64,000 nt of DNA from Candidatus Thiodubiliella endoseptemdiera (GCA_013416635.1 JACCHT010000002.1:496001-560000); one strand, 5' to 3'. Shown: positions 1 through 7,856, counted from the first letter of the stretch. Numbers and translations are program-made. The notes: generated by a model from the letters alone, not told the origin.

Positions 1-28
1 TAGAAAATAATTCCTTAGTAAGAAATAA

Positions 29-55
29 AAAAAGCCCCATTTTTGGGGCTTTTTT
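29..55. terminator. Rho-independent terminator of an upstream gene
   Basis: A 10-bp stem (AAAAAGCCCC paired with GGGGCTTTTT) closes a 6-nt loop and runs into T residues. It must end a gene that lies before the window, since nothing coding precedes it here. The A/T flanks are symmetric, so it could act in either direction. Confidence 0.85.
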
Positions 56-82
56 GTGCCTAATTTTCGTTAAAATACCCTT

Positions 83-1177
83 ATGGAACTCTCTCCCACT
101 TATCAAAAAATTAACGATTTAATTCAGCGTTCCACTGCTTTGTCTCAGCATCTTAATTTAGAAGAAAAGCGTGGTCGTCTTGAAGAAGTGCTATTAGAAA
201 TGGAAAACCCTAATGTTTGGTCTAATCCAGAAGTGGCACAAGCACTCGGCAAAGAAAAATCAACCTTAGAATCGATTTGCCAGACTTTTAATAACGCAGA
301 TGCGATTTTAGAAGATGCTAAAGAACTGCTAGATATGGCACAATCTGAAAATGATGAAGACACTGCTAACAGTGTGATTACTGATTTGGAAACAATTGAA
401 ATTTCCATTGCGAAGTTAGAATTCCAAAGAATGTTCAGTGGCAAACTGGATATGAACTACGCTTACTTGGATATTCAATCTGGCTCAGGTGGTACAGAAG
501 CCCAGGACTGGGCAGAGATGGTGCTACGAATGTATTTGCGCTGGGGTGAAAAACACGATTTTAAAGTCAAACTCATGGAAGTTTCAGCTGGCGAAGTGGC
601 TGGTATTAAATCTGCTACCATTCATTTTGAAGGAGAATACGCCTTTGGCTGGCTCAGAAGCGAAATCGGCATCCATCGTTTGGTTAGAAAATCTCCCTTC
701 AATGCTAATGGTAAACGCCACACCTCTTTTTGCTCTGTATTTGTATCGCCCGAGATTGACGATAAGATTGATATTGAAATCAAAAAAACCGACATTCGTA
801 TTGACACCTATCGTGCTAGTGGTGCTGGCGGTCAGCATGTTAATAAGACTGATTCGGCTGTACGCCTCACCCACTTGCCCACCAACACCGTAGTGCAATG
901 CCAAGATGGACGCTCACAACATGCCAATAAAGACCAAGCGATGAAACAACTCAAATCCAAACTTTATGAATTAGAAATGCAAAAACGCAATAGTGAAAAT
1001 CAAGAAACCGAAGACGCTAAATCTGACATTGGCTGGGGCCATCAAATTCGTTCTTATGTATTGGACCAATCTCGCATCAAGGACCTACGCACAGGGGTTG
1101 AATCATCTAATACACAAGATGTCTTAGATGGCAACTTAGATAAATTTATTGAGGCAAGTTTAAAAGCGGGATTATAG
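83..1177 (+). CDS. prfB: Peptide chain release factor 2 (no programmed frameshift)
   Basis: This is RF2, which reads UGA and UAA stop codons in the ribosomal A site and triggers release of the finished chain. The 364-residue product has the SPF tripeptide that reads the stop codon (residues 204-206) and the GGQ catalytic motif (249-251). The length matches E. coli RF2. In E. coli the gene carries an in-frame UGA near codon 26 and needs a +1 frameshift; here the corresponding stretch (around residues 22-27) reads straight through in one frame with no stop, so the autoregulatory frameshift is absent. The gene is monocistronic and converges on hxlR with a 6-bp overlap. Confidence 0.97.
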   Translation: MELSPTYQKINDLIQRSTALSQHLNLEEKRGRLEEVLLEMENPNVWSNPEVAQALGKEKSTLESICQTFNNADAILEDAKELLDMAQSENDEDTANSVITDLETIEISIAKLEFQRMFSGKLDMNYAYLDIQSGSGGTEAQDWAEMVLRMYLRWGEKHDFKVKLMEVSAGEVAGIKSATIHFEGEYAFGWLRSEIGIHRLVRKSPFNANGKRHTSFCSVFVSPEIDDKIDIEIKKTDIRIDTYRASGAGGQHVNKTDSAVRLTHLPTNTVVQCQDGRSQHANKDQAMKQLKSKLYELEMQKRNSENQETEDAKSDIGWGHQIRSYVLDQSRIKDLRTGVESSNTQDVLDGNLDKFIEASLKAGL

Positions 1178-1504
1178 CTTTCTTTGTTTTTGGTAACTTT
1201 TACCCCATTTTTCTAACGATAAAATCGTATTTTTAAGTGATTCCCCCTGCTCCGTAAAACTATACTCAACCTTAGGTGGCACAACTTTATACACTTTTCG
1301 ATGAATTAAACCATCACTTTCAAGCTCTCTTAATTGCTTGGTAAGCATTCTTTGTGTAATATTTGGCATAATTTTTTTTAACTCGCCAAATCTTTTTTTA
1401 CCATCAATTAGATGATAAAGAATGACGCCCTTCCATTTTCCACCAATTAAACTAAGTGTTAGCTCTACAGGGCAATTTTCACCTCTTTTTTCATTTTTTT
1501 TCAT
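1172..1504 (-). CDS. HxlR-family redox-type transcriptional regulator
   Basis: A 110-residue winged-helix protein of the HxlR family ([15 protein letters not shown], then [22 protein letters not shown] as recognition helix and wing). It has a single N-terminal cysteine at residue 11 in the context NCPVE. Family members such as YodB and HypR use a cysteine at this place to sense quinones, hypochlorite or diamide (established for those proteins, inferred here). It is divergent from the lipoprotein-VOC-nitroreductase-MdaB operon and probably represses it and itself. The 3' end overlaps prfB by 6 bp. Confidence 0.85.
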   Translation of the reverse strand: MKKNEKRGENCPVELTLSLIGGKWKGVILYHLIDGKKRFGELKKIMPNITQRMLTKQLRELESDGLIHRKVYKVVPPKVEYSFTEQGESLKNTILSLEKWGKSYQKQRKL

Positions 1505-1520
1505 AGTCCGCCCCTCCCTT

Positions 1521-1588
1521 TAGTATATTAAATGATACTATATGCCAATTATGTGCCTACTTGACAATAATATACTATATATTATAAC
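1521..1588 (+). promoter_or_regulatory. Promoter with A/T palindromes, likely HxlR operator
   Basis: A good sigma-70 promoter reads TTGACA (1561-1566), a 16-nt spacer and TATAAC (1583-1588), directed at the plus-strand operon. An inverted repeat TAGTAT/ATACTA lies at 1521-1540, and a second A/T palindrome overlaps the spacer (ATATACTATATAT). HxlR-type repressors bind such dyads. The assignment to HxlR is inferred from the divergent layout. Confidence 0.6.
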
Positions 1589-1614
1589 ATAGCGTTTTTA
1601 AATTTAATTAAGGA

Positions 1615-1774
1615 GAGACCTTTGCATAAATATGAATAATCATCAAAACGCCATCTTTCATCAAATTACAAACTTTTTAAAAACACCCTTAGCCCTGCTA
1701 GGAGTGGATTTAAAAATTTCCAATTTAATAAAATCTGTCATTTTGCTAATCATCCCTATTTATGCAAAGGTCTC
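1615..1774 (+). repeat. MITE copy 1, inserted in a Shine-Dalgarno sequence
   Basis: This is a non-coding miniature inverted-repeat element of 160 bp, nearly identical to nine others in the window. Its ends are perfect 18-bp inverted repeats (GAGACCTTTGCATAAATA and its complement). The 5-bp direct repeat AAGGA flanks it on both sides. The downstream AAGGA is the ribosome binding site of the next gene, so the insertion went into the Shine-Dalgarno sequence and the duplication restored it. The element now forms most of that operon's 5' leader. Confidence 0.95.
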
Positions 1775-1783
1775 AAGGAAAAA

Positions 1784-2821
1784 ATGAAAAAAATAATACA
1801 AAGTATCTCTATGGTTTCATCATTAGCTATATTAACGGCTTGTGGTAATCTAGCACTTGAGGACAAGGTTACATTTGAAAAAGAACAATTACCCAAAATA
1901 GAAAAACTGGTTATTAATAAAAACATCGACAAACAACAAGCTAACCAAATGATATTAACAGCAAGAAAATATGCTGCCTTTTGGAATACAGGGATAGAAA
2001 AATATGCAAAACAAGCGTTGGCAAATGATTTTATAGACCTTAATCTTCCTCAAGGTAGGAAACAAGGAAAGCAAGGACCTTTAGATGCCTCAAAGTGGTT
2101 TAGAGGGGTTGTGCCTAATTTAAGTGCCAAAATAAAAGAAATGATAATTGCCAAAAATCAAGTTATTTCACGCTTAGAATTTACAGGAAGCTTTACAGGT
2201 AAATTCCATAATACCATTGGCAGAGGTCAAAAAATTAAATTTAGTGCTGTTGATATTTACACCGTGAAAAATGGAAAAATACAAACCAATTGGCATCTTG
2301 AAGATAATCAATCGTTAATGAATCAACTCACTAAATACCCATCAACCAAAGGCTTTAAATTAAGTAGTAACGCTGTTAAAGAAGGTAAAAATATAACTGC
2401 TAACCAATATTGGAATAATTTTGGTTGTTCTGGAAAGAATGAACGACCTGATTTATCTTGGACGGGCACGCCTAAAAATACCAAAAGTTTTGCTGTTTCG
2501 TTTTATGATAAAGATGCGCCAACAGATAGCGGATTTTGGCATTGGACAGCTTACAACATTCCAGCAGACACAACAAATATCAATCCAACTTCCCTGCCAA
2601 AAGGTGCAGTTGATGCCAATACAGATATGGGTAAACCTGGATATTTTGGACCCTGCCCTCCTGTAGGTAGAACGCATAACTATGTATTCACACTTCACGC
2701 TTTAGATGTGGAAAAATTGACACCGCCAAAAGGAGCAACTTCAGCGTTAGTTCGTTTTTTTATCAATCAACACACCATTGCAAAAGCGACTTTGTCTGTT
2801 GTTGCTGGGCCTAGAAAATAA
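1784..2821 (+). CDS. Lipoprotein: SnoaL-like domain fused to YbhB/YbcL (PEBP) domain
   Basis: A 345-residue fusion. Residues 1-20 are a lipoprotein signal ending in the lipobox LTAC, so the protein is probably membrane-anchored in the periplasm or outer membrane. Residues about 50-185 look like a SnoaL/ester-cyclase type domain (AAFWNTGIEKYAKQ, TNWHLEDN). Residues about 200-345 are a PEBP domain of the YbhB/YbcL family, with the ligand-pocket motifs FYDKDAP, FWHWTAYNIP and GPCPPVGRTHNYVFTLHAL. It is the first gene of the HxlR-linked operon, and its ribosome binding site AAGGA was duplicated by the MITE. The substrate is unknown; the fusion is unusual. Confidence 0.8.
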   Translation: MKKIIQSISMVSSLAILTACGNLALEDKVTFEKEQLPKIEKLVINKNIDKQQANQMILTARKYAAFWNTGIEKYAKQALANDFIDLNLPQGRKQGKQGPLDASKWFRGVVPNLSAKIKEMIIAKNQVISRLEFTGSFTGKFHNTIGRGQKIKFSAVDIYTVKNGKIQTNWHLEDNQSLMNQLTKYPSTKGFKLSSNAVKEGKNITANQYWNNFGCSGKNERPDLSWTGTPKNTKSFAVSFYDKDAPTDSGFWHWTAYNIPADTTNINPTSLPKGAVDANTDMGKPGYFGPCPPVGRTHNYVFTLHALDVEKLTPPKGATSALVRFFINQHTIAKATLSVVAGPRK

Positions 2822-2838
2822 GCAATTAAAATATTGTA

Positions 2839-3237
2839 ATGAATATTCAATTTAACCATATTGCTTTGAGGTGTGAAAATATAGACATTATGGCTGATTT
2901 TTTTGTTGATGTGATTGGGCTAGAAAAAGGCTTTCGTCCGCCTTTTACTTTTCCTGGGTTTTGGCTATACAGCCCAGAAAATAAAAAAGAAGCGATTATT
3001 CACATCTTTGACAAAGGGGCTAAATTTAGTAATTTTTCATCAAGTGGTAATAATGGTTTGTTTGATCATATTGCATTTACTAGAAACACTAAAGAAGGTT
3101 ATTCAGAGTTCATTGCCCATCTTAAGCAATTAAACATTCCTTTTGATGAAAATTTTGTTCCTGATACCAATGTTAAACAAGTATTTGTTTCGGGTCCAGA
3201 AGGTTTAGTTGTTGAAAATGATATTACAATCAATTGA
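2839..3237 (+). CDS. VOC-superfamily (glyoxalase-like) protein
   Basis: A 132-residue single-domain VOC protein that begins with the typical FNHIALRCENIDIMADFF beta-alpha unit and has the C-terminal GPEGLVVE strand. Metal-binding candidates are His7, a His in IIHIFDKG, and Glu126 in the GLVVEND strand. The family includes glyoxalases, ring-cleaving dioxygenases and fosfomycin/bleomycin resistance proteins; the reaction cannot be assigned. It lies 17 bp after the lipoprotein gene and 24 bp before the nitroreductase, in the same operon. Confidence 0.8.
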   Translation: MNIQFNHIALRCENIDIMADFFVDVIGLEKGFRPPFTFPGFWLYSPENKKEAIIHIFDKGAKFSNFSSSGNNGLFDHIAFTRNTKEGYSEFIAHLKQLNIPFDENFVPDTNVKQVFVSGPEGLVVENDITIN

Positions 3238-3261
3238 TATTTAAAAAAATAGGAGAAAATA

Positions 3262-3915
3262 ATGACACATCAAATTATAAAAGATTTAAATTGGCGACAT
3301 TCAACCAAAAAATACGATACCAGTAAAAAAATATCTGCCGAAGATTTAACCGTGATTTATGAGGCAATGCGTTTATCGGCATCGTCTATCAACTCACAGC
3401 CTTGGCGATTTATTGTGATTGAAAGTCAGGAAGCCAGAGAGAGAATGAGCAAGACTTTTGTGAATAAATTTCAATTTAATGAGCCTCATATATTTGACAG
3501 TTCGCAGGTGATTTTATTTTCACACAATCCACACTATACGCGTGAAGATTATGCCGAAGTTGTGGATAACGGTATAAAGGATGGTAGAACCAAAGCAGAG
3601 GATAGAGATTCCGCCTTTGGTGGGTTTTTCTTTGCTGAACTTAATACCGATGAACAGGGTAATACAGCCCCATGGACAAAGGCTCAACTCTATTTAGCAC
3701 TCGGTAATACCATGCACACTTTAGCACGGCTTCGTATTGATTCAACACCGATAGAAGGGTTAGACGCTGAACTGGTTAATAAAGAATTTGTCAAGGAATT
3801 AGGCGGCTACCAGTGTGAAGTTGCTTTAGCAATTGGCTATCAACATACAGACAACTACAACGCATCCTTGCCAAAGTCGCGTCGTCGTTTAGAAAGTGTT
3901 TTATTTAAAATATAG
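3262..3915 (+). CDS. Nitroreductase-family NAD(P)H oxidoreductase
   Basis: A 217-residue FMN nitroreductase of the NfsB/YdgI type. The FMN-phosphate segment WRHSTKKYD is at the N terminus, followed by RLSASSINSQPWRFIVIES, the classic motif for flavin and dimer contacts. The C-terminal SLPKSRRRLESVLF is also typical. It would reduce nitroaromatics or quinones with NAD(P)H in the cytoplasm. It has a strong ribosome binding site (AGGAGA, 8 bp before ATG). In Bacillus, HxlR regulators control nitroreductases of this sort, which fits the neighbourhood. Confidence 0.88.
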   Translation: MTHQIIKDLNWRHSTKKYDTSKKISAEDLTVIYEAMRLSASSINSQPWRFIVIESQEARERMSKTFVNKFQFNEPHIFDSSQVILFSHNPHYTREDYAEVVDNGIKDGRTKAEDRDSAFGGFFFAELNTDEQGNTAPWTKAQLYLALGNTMHTLARLRIDSTPIEGLDAELVNKEFVKELGGYQCEVALAIGYQHTDNYNASLPKSRRRLESVLFKI

Positions 3916-3926
3916 GAAGTAAAAAA

Positions 3927-4478
3927 ATGAAAAAAATATTACTCGTTACCGCTGGATACTCTATTTTTGATGCCAAAGGGCAATTGAATAGTTTTTTAAG
4001 TTATTTAACCAATCAGGCATTAAGCGAAAAAGGCTACAAAGTTAAAGCATCTGATGTAACAAAAGATACTTTGGACATGGACAGGGAGCTGGACAAATTA
4101 CTTTGGGCAGACACAATTATTTATATTACGCCAATGATGTGGTTTAATATGCCAGCACCCTTGGTTAAATGGTTGGGCGAGGTTTTAATTTATGAAAAAA
4201 CCTTTACAATCACTGACGAATATGGCGAAGGCGGTCAAGTGCCAGCCGCTAAATTTATGATTGTTACCACCTCTAATATGAAAAGTAGCGATCTAGGCAA
4301 AGGTTTTGTCCTAAAAAATGCGCCACATATCGATAATTTGTTACAACCCTTAATAATGACCAACCATTATTTAAGCATTAGAGAACAACTTCCAACTTTT
4401 CATGCAGATAATGTGATTGCAGGTGAAACTGATTGGATTAAAAAGGCTTACATTAAACACCTTAACACACATTTTTAA
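3927..4478 (+). CDS. Flavodoxin-fold NAD(P)H oxidoreductase, MdaB-like
   Basis: A 183-residue flavodoxin-fold quinone reductase. It starts MKKILLVTAGYSIFDAKGQLN (phosphate-binding turn of the FMN) and carries WADTIIYITPMMWFNMPAPLVKW, closely matching MdaB and related NAD(P)H:quinone reductases. Two-electron reduction of quinones avoids semiquinone radicals. It is the last gene of the HxlR-linked operon, 11 bp after the nitroreductase. Exact substrate is not known. Confidence 0.85.
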   Translation: MKKILLVTAGYSIFDAKGQLNSFLSYLTNQALSEKGYKVKASDVTKDTLDMDRELDKLLWADTIIYITPMMWFNMPAPLVKWLGEVLIYEKTFTITDEYGEGGQVPAAKFMIVTTSNMKSSDLGKGFVLKNAPHIDNLLQPLIMTNHYLSIREQLPTFHADNVIAGETDWIKKAYIKHLNTHF

Positions 4479-4722
4479 CGCTACCATTTTCAAAAAATAA
4501 TGAGACCCCTAATCCAAAAATAGAAATCACAAACCTAGCGCCACCGACGAATTCAAAACCCTTTACCTCATCTGCATTTACAAAAAAATAGTCATCAAAC
4601 CTATGGGTGGGACTAATATTTTTTGCAAACACAGATGGGGTAAGGGATGGCACTATCTTGGATTGGGGGGGTAAATATCCTGTCTCCGATATAAGATAAG
4701 ACCTTACGAGTATTTATTAGTA
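4479..4722. other. Intergenic stretch with a decayed coding fragment
   Basis: No intact gene. On the plus strand, 4494-4590 can be read as a short fragment containing PNPKIEITNLAP, ending at a stop near 4591. An almost identical peptide (PNPNIEITNLAP) is encoded on the minus strand near 12,340-12,420, so both are relics of the same lost gene. The remainder holds a G-run near 4665 and no recognisable signal. Confidence 0.5.
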
Positions 4723-4883
4723 GAGACCTTTGCATAAATAGGGATGATTAGCAAAATGACAGATTTTATTAAATTGGAAATTTTTTAAATCCACTCCTAG
4801 CAGGGCTAAGGGTGTTTTTAAAAAGTTTGTAATTTGATGAAAGATGGCGTTTTGATGATTATTCATATTTATGCAAAGGTCTC
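4723..4883 (-). repeat. MITE copy 2
   Basis: A 161-bp copy in the opposite orientation to copy 1. It is flanked by the 5-bp target duplication TAGTA. It lies about 40 bp upstream of the next gene, so its insertion moved or replaced part of that gene's promoter region. Confidence 0.95.
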
Positions 4884-4924
4884 TAGTATATAATTTATTA
4901 TAGAATGATAATATAAGGTGAATT

Positions 4925-5356
4925 ATGAGTAATAACATAGTAATAACAAATAAAGAGGAACTTGAGGGTTTGATAAAAACATACAAGCCTCTTACTTTAG
5001 AAGCGATAGAGGCGATAGAGCCTATAGATTATATAGCTATATTAGAGGGGACTTGGTGTGATAGCGATGGCAACACAGTGATAAGTTTTATAAAAAAGAC
5101 GATTTTTCTTCCTTTACTCGATGTAAGCCAAGTATTTTATGTAAACACTGTAAAAGCACATACGGATATAGGCAATGTAACTACTTATGCTTTAATCGGA
5201 ACGATTGCAGTAGATGTTGGACTAACTTGGGAGTTCGCACTTTATTTGACAGTTGATAGTGACGGTAAATCAATTGAACTCTCATATAATGCAAGTATTG
5301 TTGGAGGCGGAGGGTCTGGGATTGGATCTGCTGGCACCCTTACAAAGAAGTGCTAA
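4925..5356 (+). CDS. Hypothetical protein with Gly-rich C terminus
   Basis: A 143-residue protein with no family that I recognise. The N terminus is acidic and helical (about residues 8-40), the middle (about 40-120) is beta-rich with many Val, Thr and Ile, and the end is a glycine-rich tail with GGGGSGIGSAG and a Cys as last residue. The shape is reminiscent of a precursor peptide or a small secreted protein, but there is no signal peptide and no maturation gene beside it. A weak AAGGTG ribosome binding site precedes the ATG, and an A/T-rich stretch with TATAAT-like hexamers lies just after the MITE. It stands alone between the MITE and the convergent oxyR-like gene. Confidence 0.65.
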   Translation: MSNNIVITNKEELEGLIKTYKPLTLEAIEAIEPIDYIAILEGTWCDSDGNTVISFIKKTIFLPLLDVSQVFYVNTVKAHTDIGNVTTYALIGTIAVDVGLTWEFALYLTVDSDGKSIELSYNASIVGGGGSGIGSAGTLTKKC

Positions 5357-5420
5357 TATAAAACTTGCTATAAACTTAAAAAATAAACCTTTTTGATTGT
5401 TGTTAGTTCTTTTTTTTATA

Positions 5421-6248
5421 CTATTTTAAAAACAAACTCAACGCTAAAATATCGTCTTGATTAGGATTGTTTTTACGATAAACAATCCCAATATCCCGAG
5501 ATAATTTTATTTGGTTTTTATCAATACTTAGGGTCGGGTATTTATCTAAAATACCGCTATCAATAGCAATTTTTGGCAAGAAACTCACACCAATTTCCAT
5601 ATTAATCATTGTTACCAAAGTTTCTAAACTGGTGCAAGTATGTTGTGATAACTTGGCTTTATTAATATTATCTAAAATATGTTCTCGCAAACAATGCCCT
5701 TGTTCTAATAATAGCAACTCATTATTTTGGGTGTTTTTGTGTTTAACCAAAACCAAATCATCAATAAAACTCACCACCTGAACAATATTTTCTTTTTCCG
5801 CAAATGGAAAAGCAAAAATAGCAAAATCCAGTTTTAATTGTTCAATTTTTAACAAAAGGTTTGGACTGGTATCTTCAATAATAACAAGTTTAAGTTTGGG
5901 GTATTTTTCTTTAACTTTGGCAATAAATTTCGGCAATAAATAAGCAGAAATCGTGGGAATAACGCCAATCTTAATGATGGATTCTAAAAAATTTTGATTG
6001 GCAATAGCAACTAAATCTTGCATTGAAAATAGCACTTTTTCCGCATATTTAACCACCTTTTCGCCCAAAGGCGTAAACAACACAGATTTATTCGTCCGCT
6101 CGACTAACTGGACATTCAAATCTTGTTCTAATTTGCTAATCCCCGCACTTAAAGTTGATTGACTGACAAAACACACCGCTGCTGCTTTGGAAAAATGCAG
6201 CTGTTGTTTGAGTGCTAATAAATATTTCAGATTTTGTATTGAAGGCAT
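5421..6248 (-). CDS. oxyR: OxyR-like LysR-family peroxide regulator
   Basis: A 275-residue LysR-type regulator with the winged HTH at residues 3-62 (LHFSKAAAVCFVSQSTLSAGISKLE) and an OxyR-type sensor domain. The peroxide-reactive cysteine is Cys186 in GHCLRE, matching Cys199 of E. coli OxyR. The resolving cysteine is not at the usual +9 position (an Ile is there). The next candidate is Cys205 in TCTSLETL, where E. coli has Ala. It is divergent from the Prx-Grx peroxidase gene and presumably activates it. Identification as OxyR rests on GHCLR, TSLETL and the context. Confidence 0.85.
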   Translation of the reverse strand: MPSIQNLKYLLALKQQLHFSKAAAVCFVSQSTLSAGISKLEQDLNVQLVERTNKSVLFTPLGEKVVKYAEKVLFSMQDLVAIANQNFLESIIKIGVIPTISAYLLPKFIAKVKEKYPKLKLVIIEDTSPNLLLKIEQLKLDFAIFAFPFAEKENIVQVVSFIDDLVLVKHKNTQNNELLLLEQGHCLREHILDNINKAKLSQHTCTSLETLVTMINMEIGVSFLPKIAIDSGILDKYPTLSIDKNQIKLSRDIGIVYRKNNPNQDDILALSLFLK

Positions 6249-6273
6249 AATAATCGTTTTTTACGATTATTAT
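6247..6273. promoter_or_regulatory. Perfect 27-nt palindrome over the oxyR start
   Basis: ATAATAATCGT and its exact complement ACGATTATTAT are separated by TTTTT. The dyad overlaps the oxyR start codon and lies 73 bp before the peroxidase ATG. It has the size and position of a LysR-type recognition or autoregulatory site, with the T-N11-A core typical of the family. Binding by OxyR is inferred. Confidence 0.6.
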
Positions 6274-6345
6274 AACCAATATTATTCGTTTTACTTAATA
6301 ATTAACCCTGCGTAAGATGACAATTTTAAAACCAAGGAGCAACTT

Positions 6346-7074
6346 ATGCTAAATGATAAAACTGAAAAAAATATCCCATTAATAACTTTTAAAACGCAAC
6401 AAAATAACCAGTGGCACGATGTCAGCACAATGGATATTTTTAACCATAAAACCGTTATCGTTTTTTCCCTACCAGGTGCTTATACGCCGACTTGTTCCTC
6501 CTCTCACTTGCCACGCTTCAATGAATTAGCTCCTGTTTTTAAAGACAATGGCGTGGACACAATTGTGTGCATTTCAGTCAATGATACCTTTGTGATGAAC
6601 GAGTGGCAAAAAGACCAAGAAGCCGAAAATATCACTATGCTACCTGATGGCAATGGCGAATTCACGGAGGAAATGGGAATGCTGGTCAATAAAAGTGATT
6701 TGGGTTTTGGCAATAGATCATGGCGTTATTCAATGCTGGTTAAAGATGGCGTAATTGAGAAAATGTTTATTGAGCCAGAAGTAGAAGGCGACCCATTTGA
6801 AGTCTCTGATGCCGACACAATGCTTAATTATATTAATGCCGATGCCATTGTGCCAAAATCTGCCACAATATTTAGTCGCAAAGGCTGCCCTCATTGCCGA
6901 AGGGCTTTGGATTTATTGGCAAAAAACAAAGTTTTTGTTGAAGTGGTAGAACTCGGCAAAGGCATTACTTCTCGTTCGTTAAGAGCAGTCAGTGGCAAAA
7001 GTAGCACGCCACAAATATTTATTGGTGGGCAATATATTGGCGGTGCAGATGAATTAGAGCAATTTTTTAAATAA
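6346..7074 (+). CDS. Hybrid peroxiredoxin-glutaredoxin peroxidase (Prx5-Grx)
   Basis: A 242-residue fusion. Residues 1-160 are a Prx5-type peroxiredoxin with the peroxidatic cysteine in PGAYTPTCSSSH (about residue 50). Residues about 168-242 are a glutaredoxin with active site CPHC and the GSH-binding STPQIFIGG and GGADEL motifs. The Grx domain recycles the Prx domain with glutathione, as known for the Haemophilus influenzae hybrid. It reduces H2O2 and alkyl hydroperoxides in the cytoplasm. It is divergent from oxyR and has an AAGGAG ribosome binding site. Glutathione would be regenerated by the reductase encoded at 17,221. Confidence 0.95.
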   Translation: MLNDKTEKNIPLITFKTQQNNQWHDVSTMDIFNHKTVIVFSLPGAYTPTCSSSHLPRFNELAPVFKDNGVDTIVCISVNDTFVMNEWQKDQEAENITMLPDGNGEFTEEMGMLVNKSDLGFGNRSWRYSMLVKDGVIEKMFIEPEVEGDPFEVSDADTMLNYINADAIVPKSATIFSRKGCPHCRRALDLLAKNKVFVEVVELGKGITSRSLRAVSGKSSTPQIFIGGQYIGGADELEQFFK

Positions 7075-7086
7075 AAGGAGTAAATA

Positions 7087-7782
7087 ATGATGGCAAGACT
7101 AAAACGCATAACTCCAGCAGATATTCCTCAGCACATCATACAACGAGGTAATAACAAACAGGTGTGTTTTGCAAATGAAACTGATATGAAAGCCTACTTA
7201 CAATGGCTTAAAGACTTTTCAGATAAATACAGCGTTAGTATCCATGCATGGGTACTTATGACTAATCATATTCATTTGCTTTGCACACCTAAAACCAGTG
7301 ATGGCATTGGTAAAATGATGCAATCTTTAGGCAGAATGTATGTTGGGTATTTTAATCACACTTATAAGCGTAAAGGTACACTTTGGGAAGGACGATACAA
7401 GTCATATATCATACAATATGAGCGTTATTTACTGAGTGTTTATCGTTATATTGAACTTAATCCTGTGCGTGCAGGTATGGTAGTAAGTCCAAGTGAGTAT
7501 AGTTGGTCAAGTTATAATTTCAATGCTTTGGGTGTTGCCAATAACCTGATTACGCCACATCAGGAATATTTGGCATTGGGTAATAATGCAAAGGCAAGAA
7601 GTGCATCTTATATTGAATTGTTTAAAACAGAAATAGACGATAAACTACTCGGTAATATCAGGAAAAATATTAACAAAGGGCTGGCACTTGGTAATGAGGT
7701 TTTTATCAAAGAAATTGAAGTTTTGAATAATGCTAGGGTAAATAGTAGAAAAGCGGGAAGACCGAAGAAAAATGTTGAATAA
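7087..7782 (+). CDS. RAYT/Y1 transposase, copy 1
   Basis: A 231-residue REP-associated tyrosine transposase (IS200-like Y1 HUH nuclease). It has the metal-binding HUH motif NHIHLL (about residues 60-65) and the catalytic-tyrosine region SLGRMYVGYFNHTY. The C-terminal tail is basic (SRKAGRPKKN). These enzymes mobilise short palindromic elements by single-strand cleavage. It lies 12 bp after the Prx-Grx gene and uses an AAGGAG site there. It is nearly identical to the gene at 12,922 (a handful of substitutions), so the duplication is recent. Its stop codon lies inside the flanking 32-bp repeat. Confidence 0.92.
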   Translation: MMARLKRITPADIPQHIIQRGNNKQVCFANETDMKAYLQWLKDFSDKYSVSIHAWVLMTNHIHLLCTPKTSDGIGKMMQSLGRMYVGYFNHTYKRKGTLWEGRYKSYIIQYERYLLSVYRYIELNPVRAGMVVSPSEYSWSSYNFNALGVANNLITPHQEYLALGNNAKARSASYIELFKTEIDDKLLGNIRKNINKGLALGNEVFIKEIEVLNNARVNSRKAGRPKKNVE

Positions 7783-7855
7783 ATTACACTCTGACCCTGA
7801 TTATTCTTTGAATAAATTACACTCTGACCCTGATTATTCTTGACCCTGATTATTC
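7775..7855 (+). repeat. Tandem 32-bp repeats at the RAYT 3' end
   Basis: Two complete units (7775-7806 and 7808-7839) with core ACACTCTGACCCTGATTATT are followed by a 16-bp partial unit (7840-7855). A single unit follows the second RAYT copy (13,607-13,638). The complement of the core (GGGTCGGAGTG) precedes that copy at 12,862-12,872, so this is the transposase's end sequence. Confidence 0.85.
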
Positions 7856-7856
7856 T

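Noticed and set aside
2421-2698. Shadow frames within the PEBP lipoprotein gene
   Set aside because: They lie in other frames of a well-supported gene and have no ribosome binding sites or family features.
7775-7855. CRISPR array
   Set aside because: Two and a half adjacent units without spacers, matching the RAYT end repeat; no cas genes in the window.
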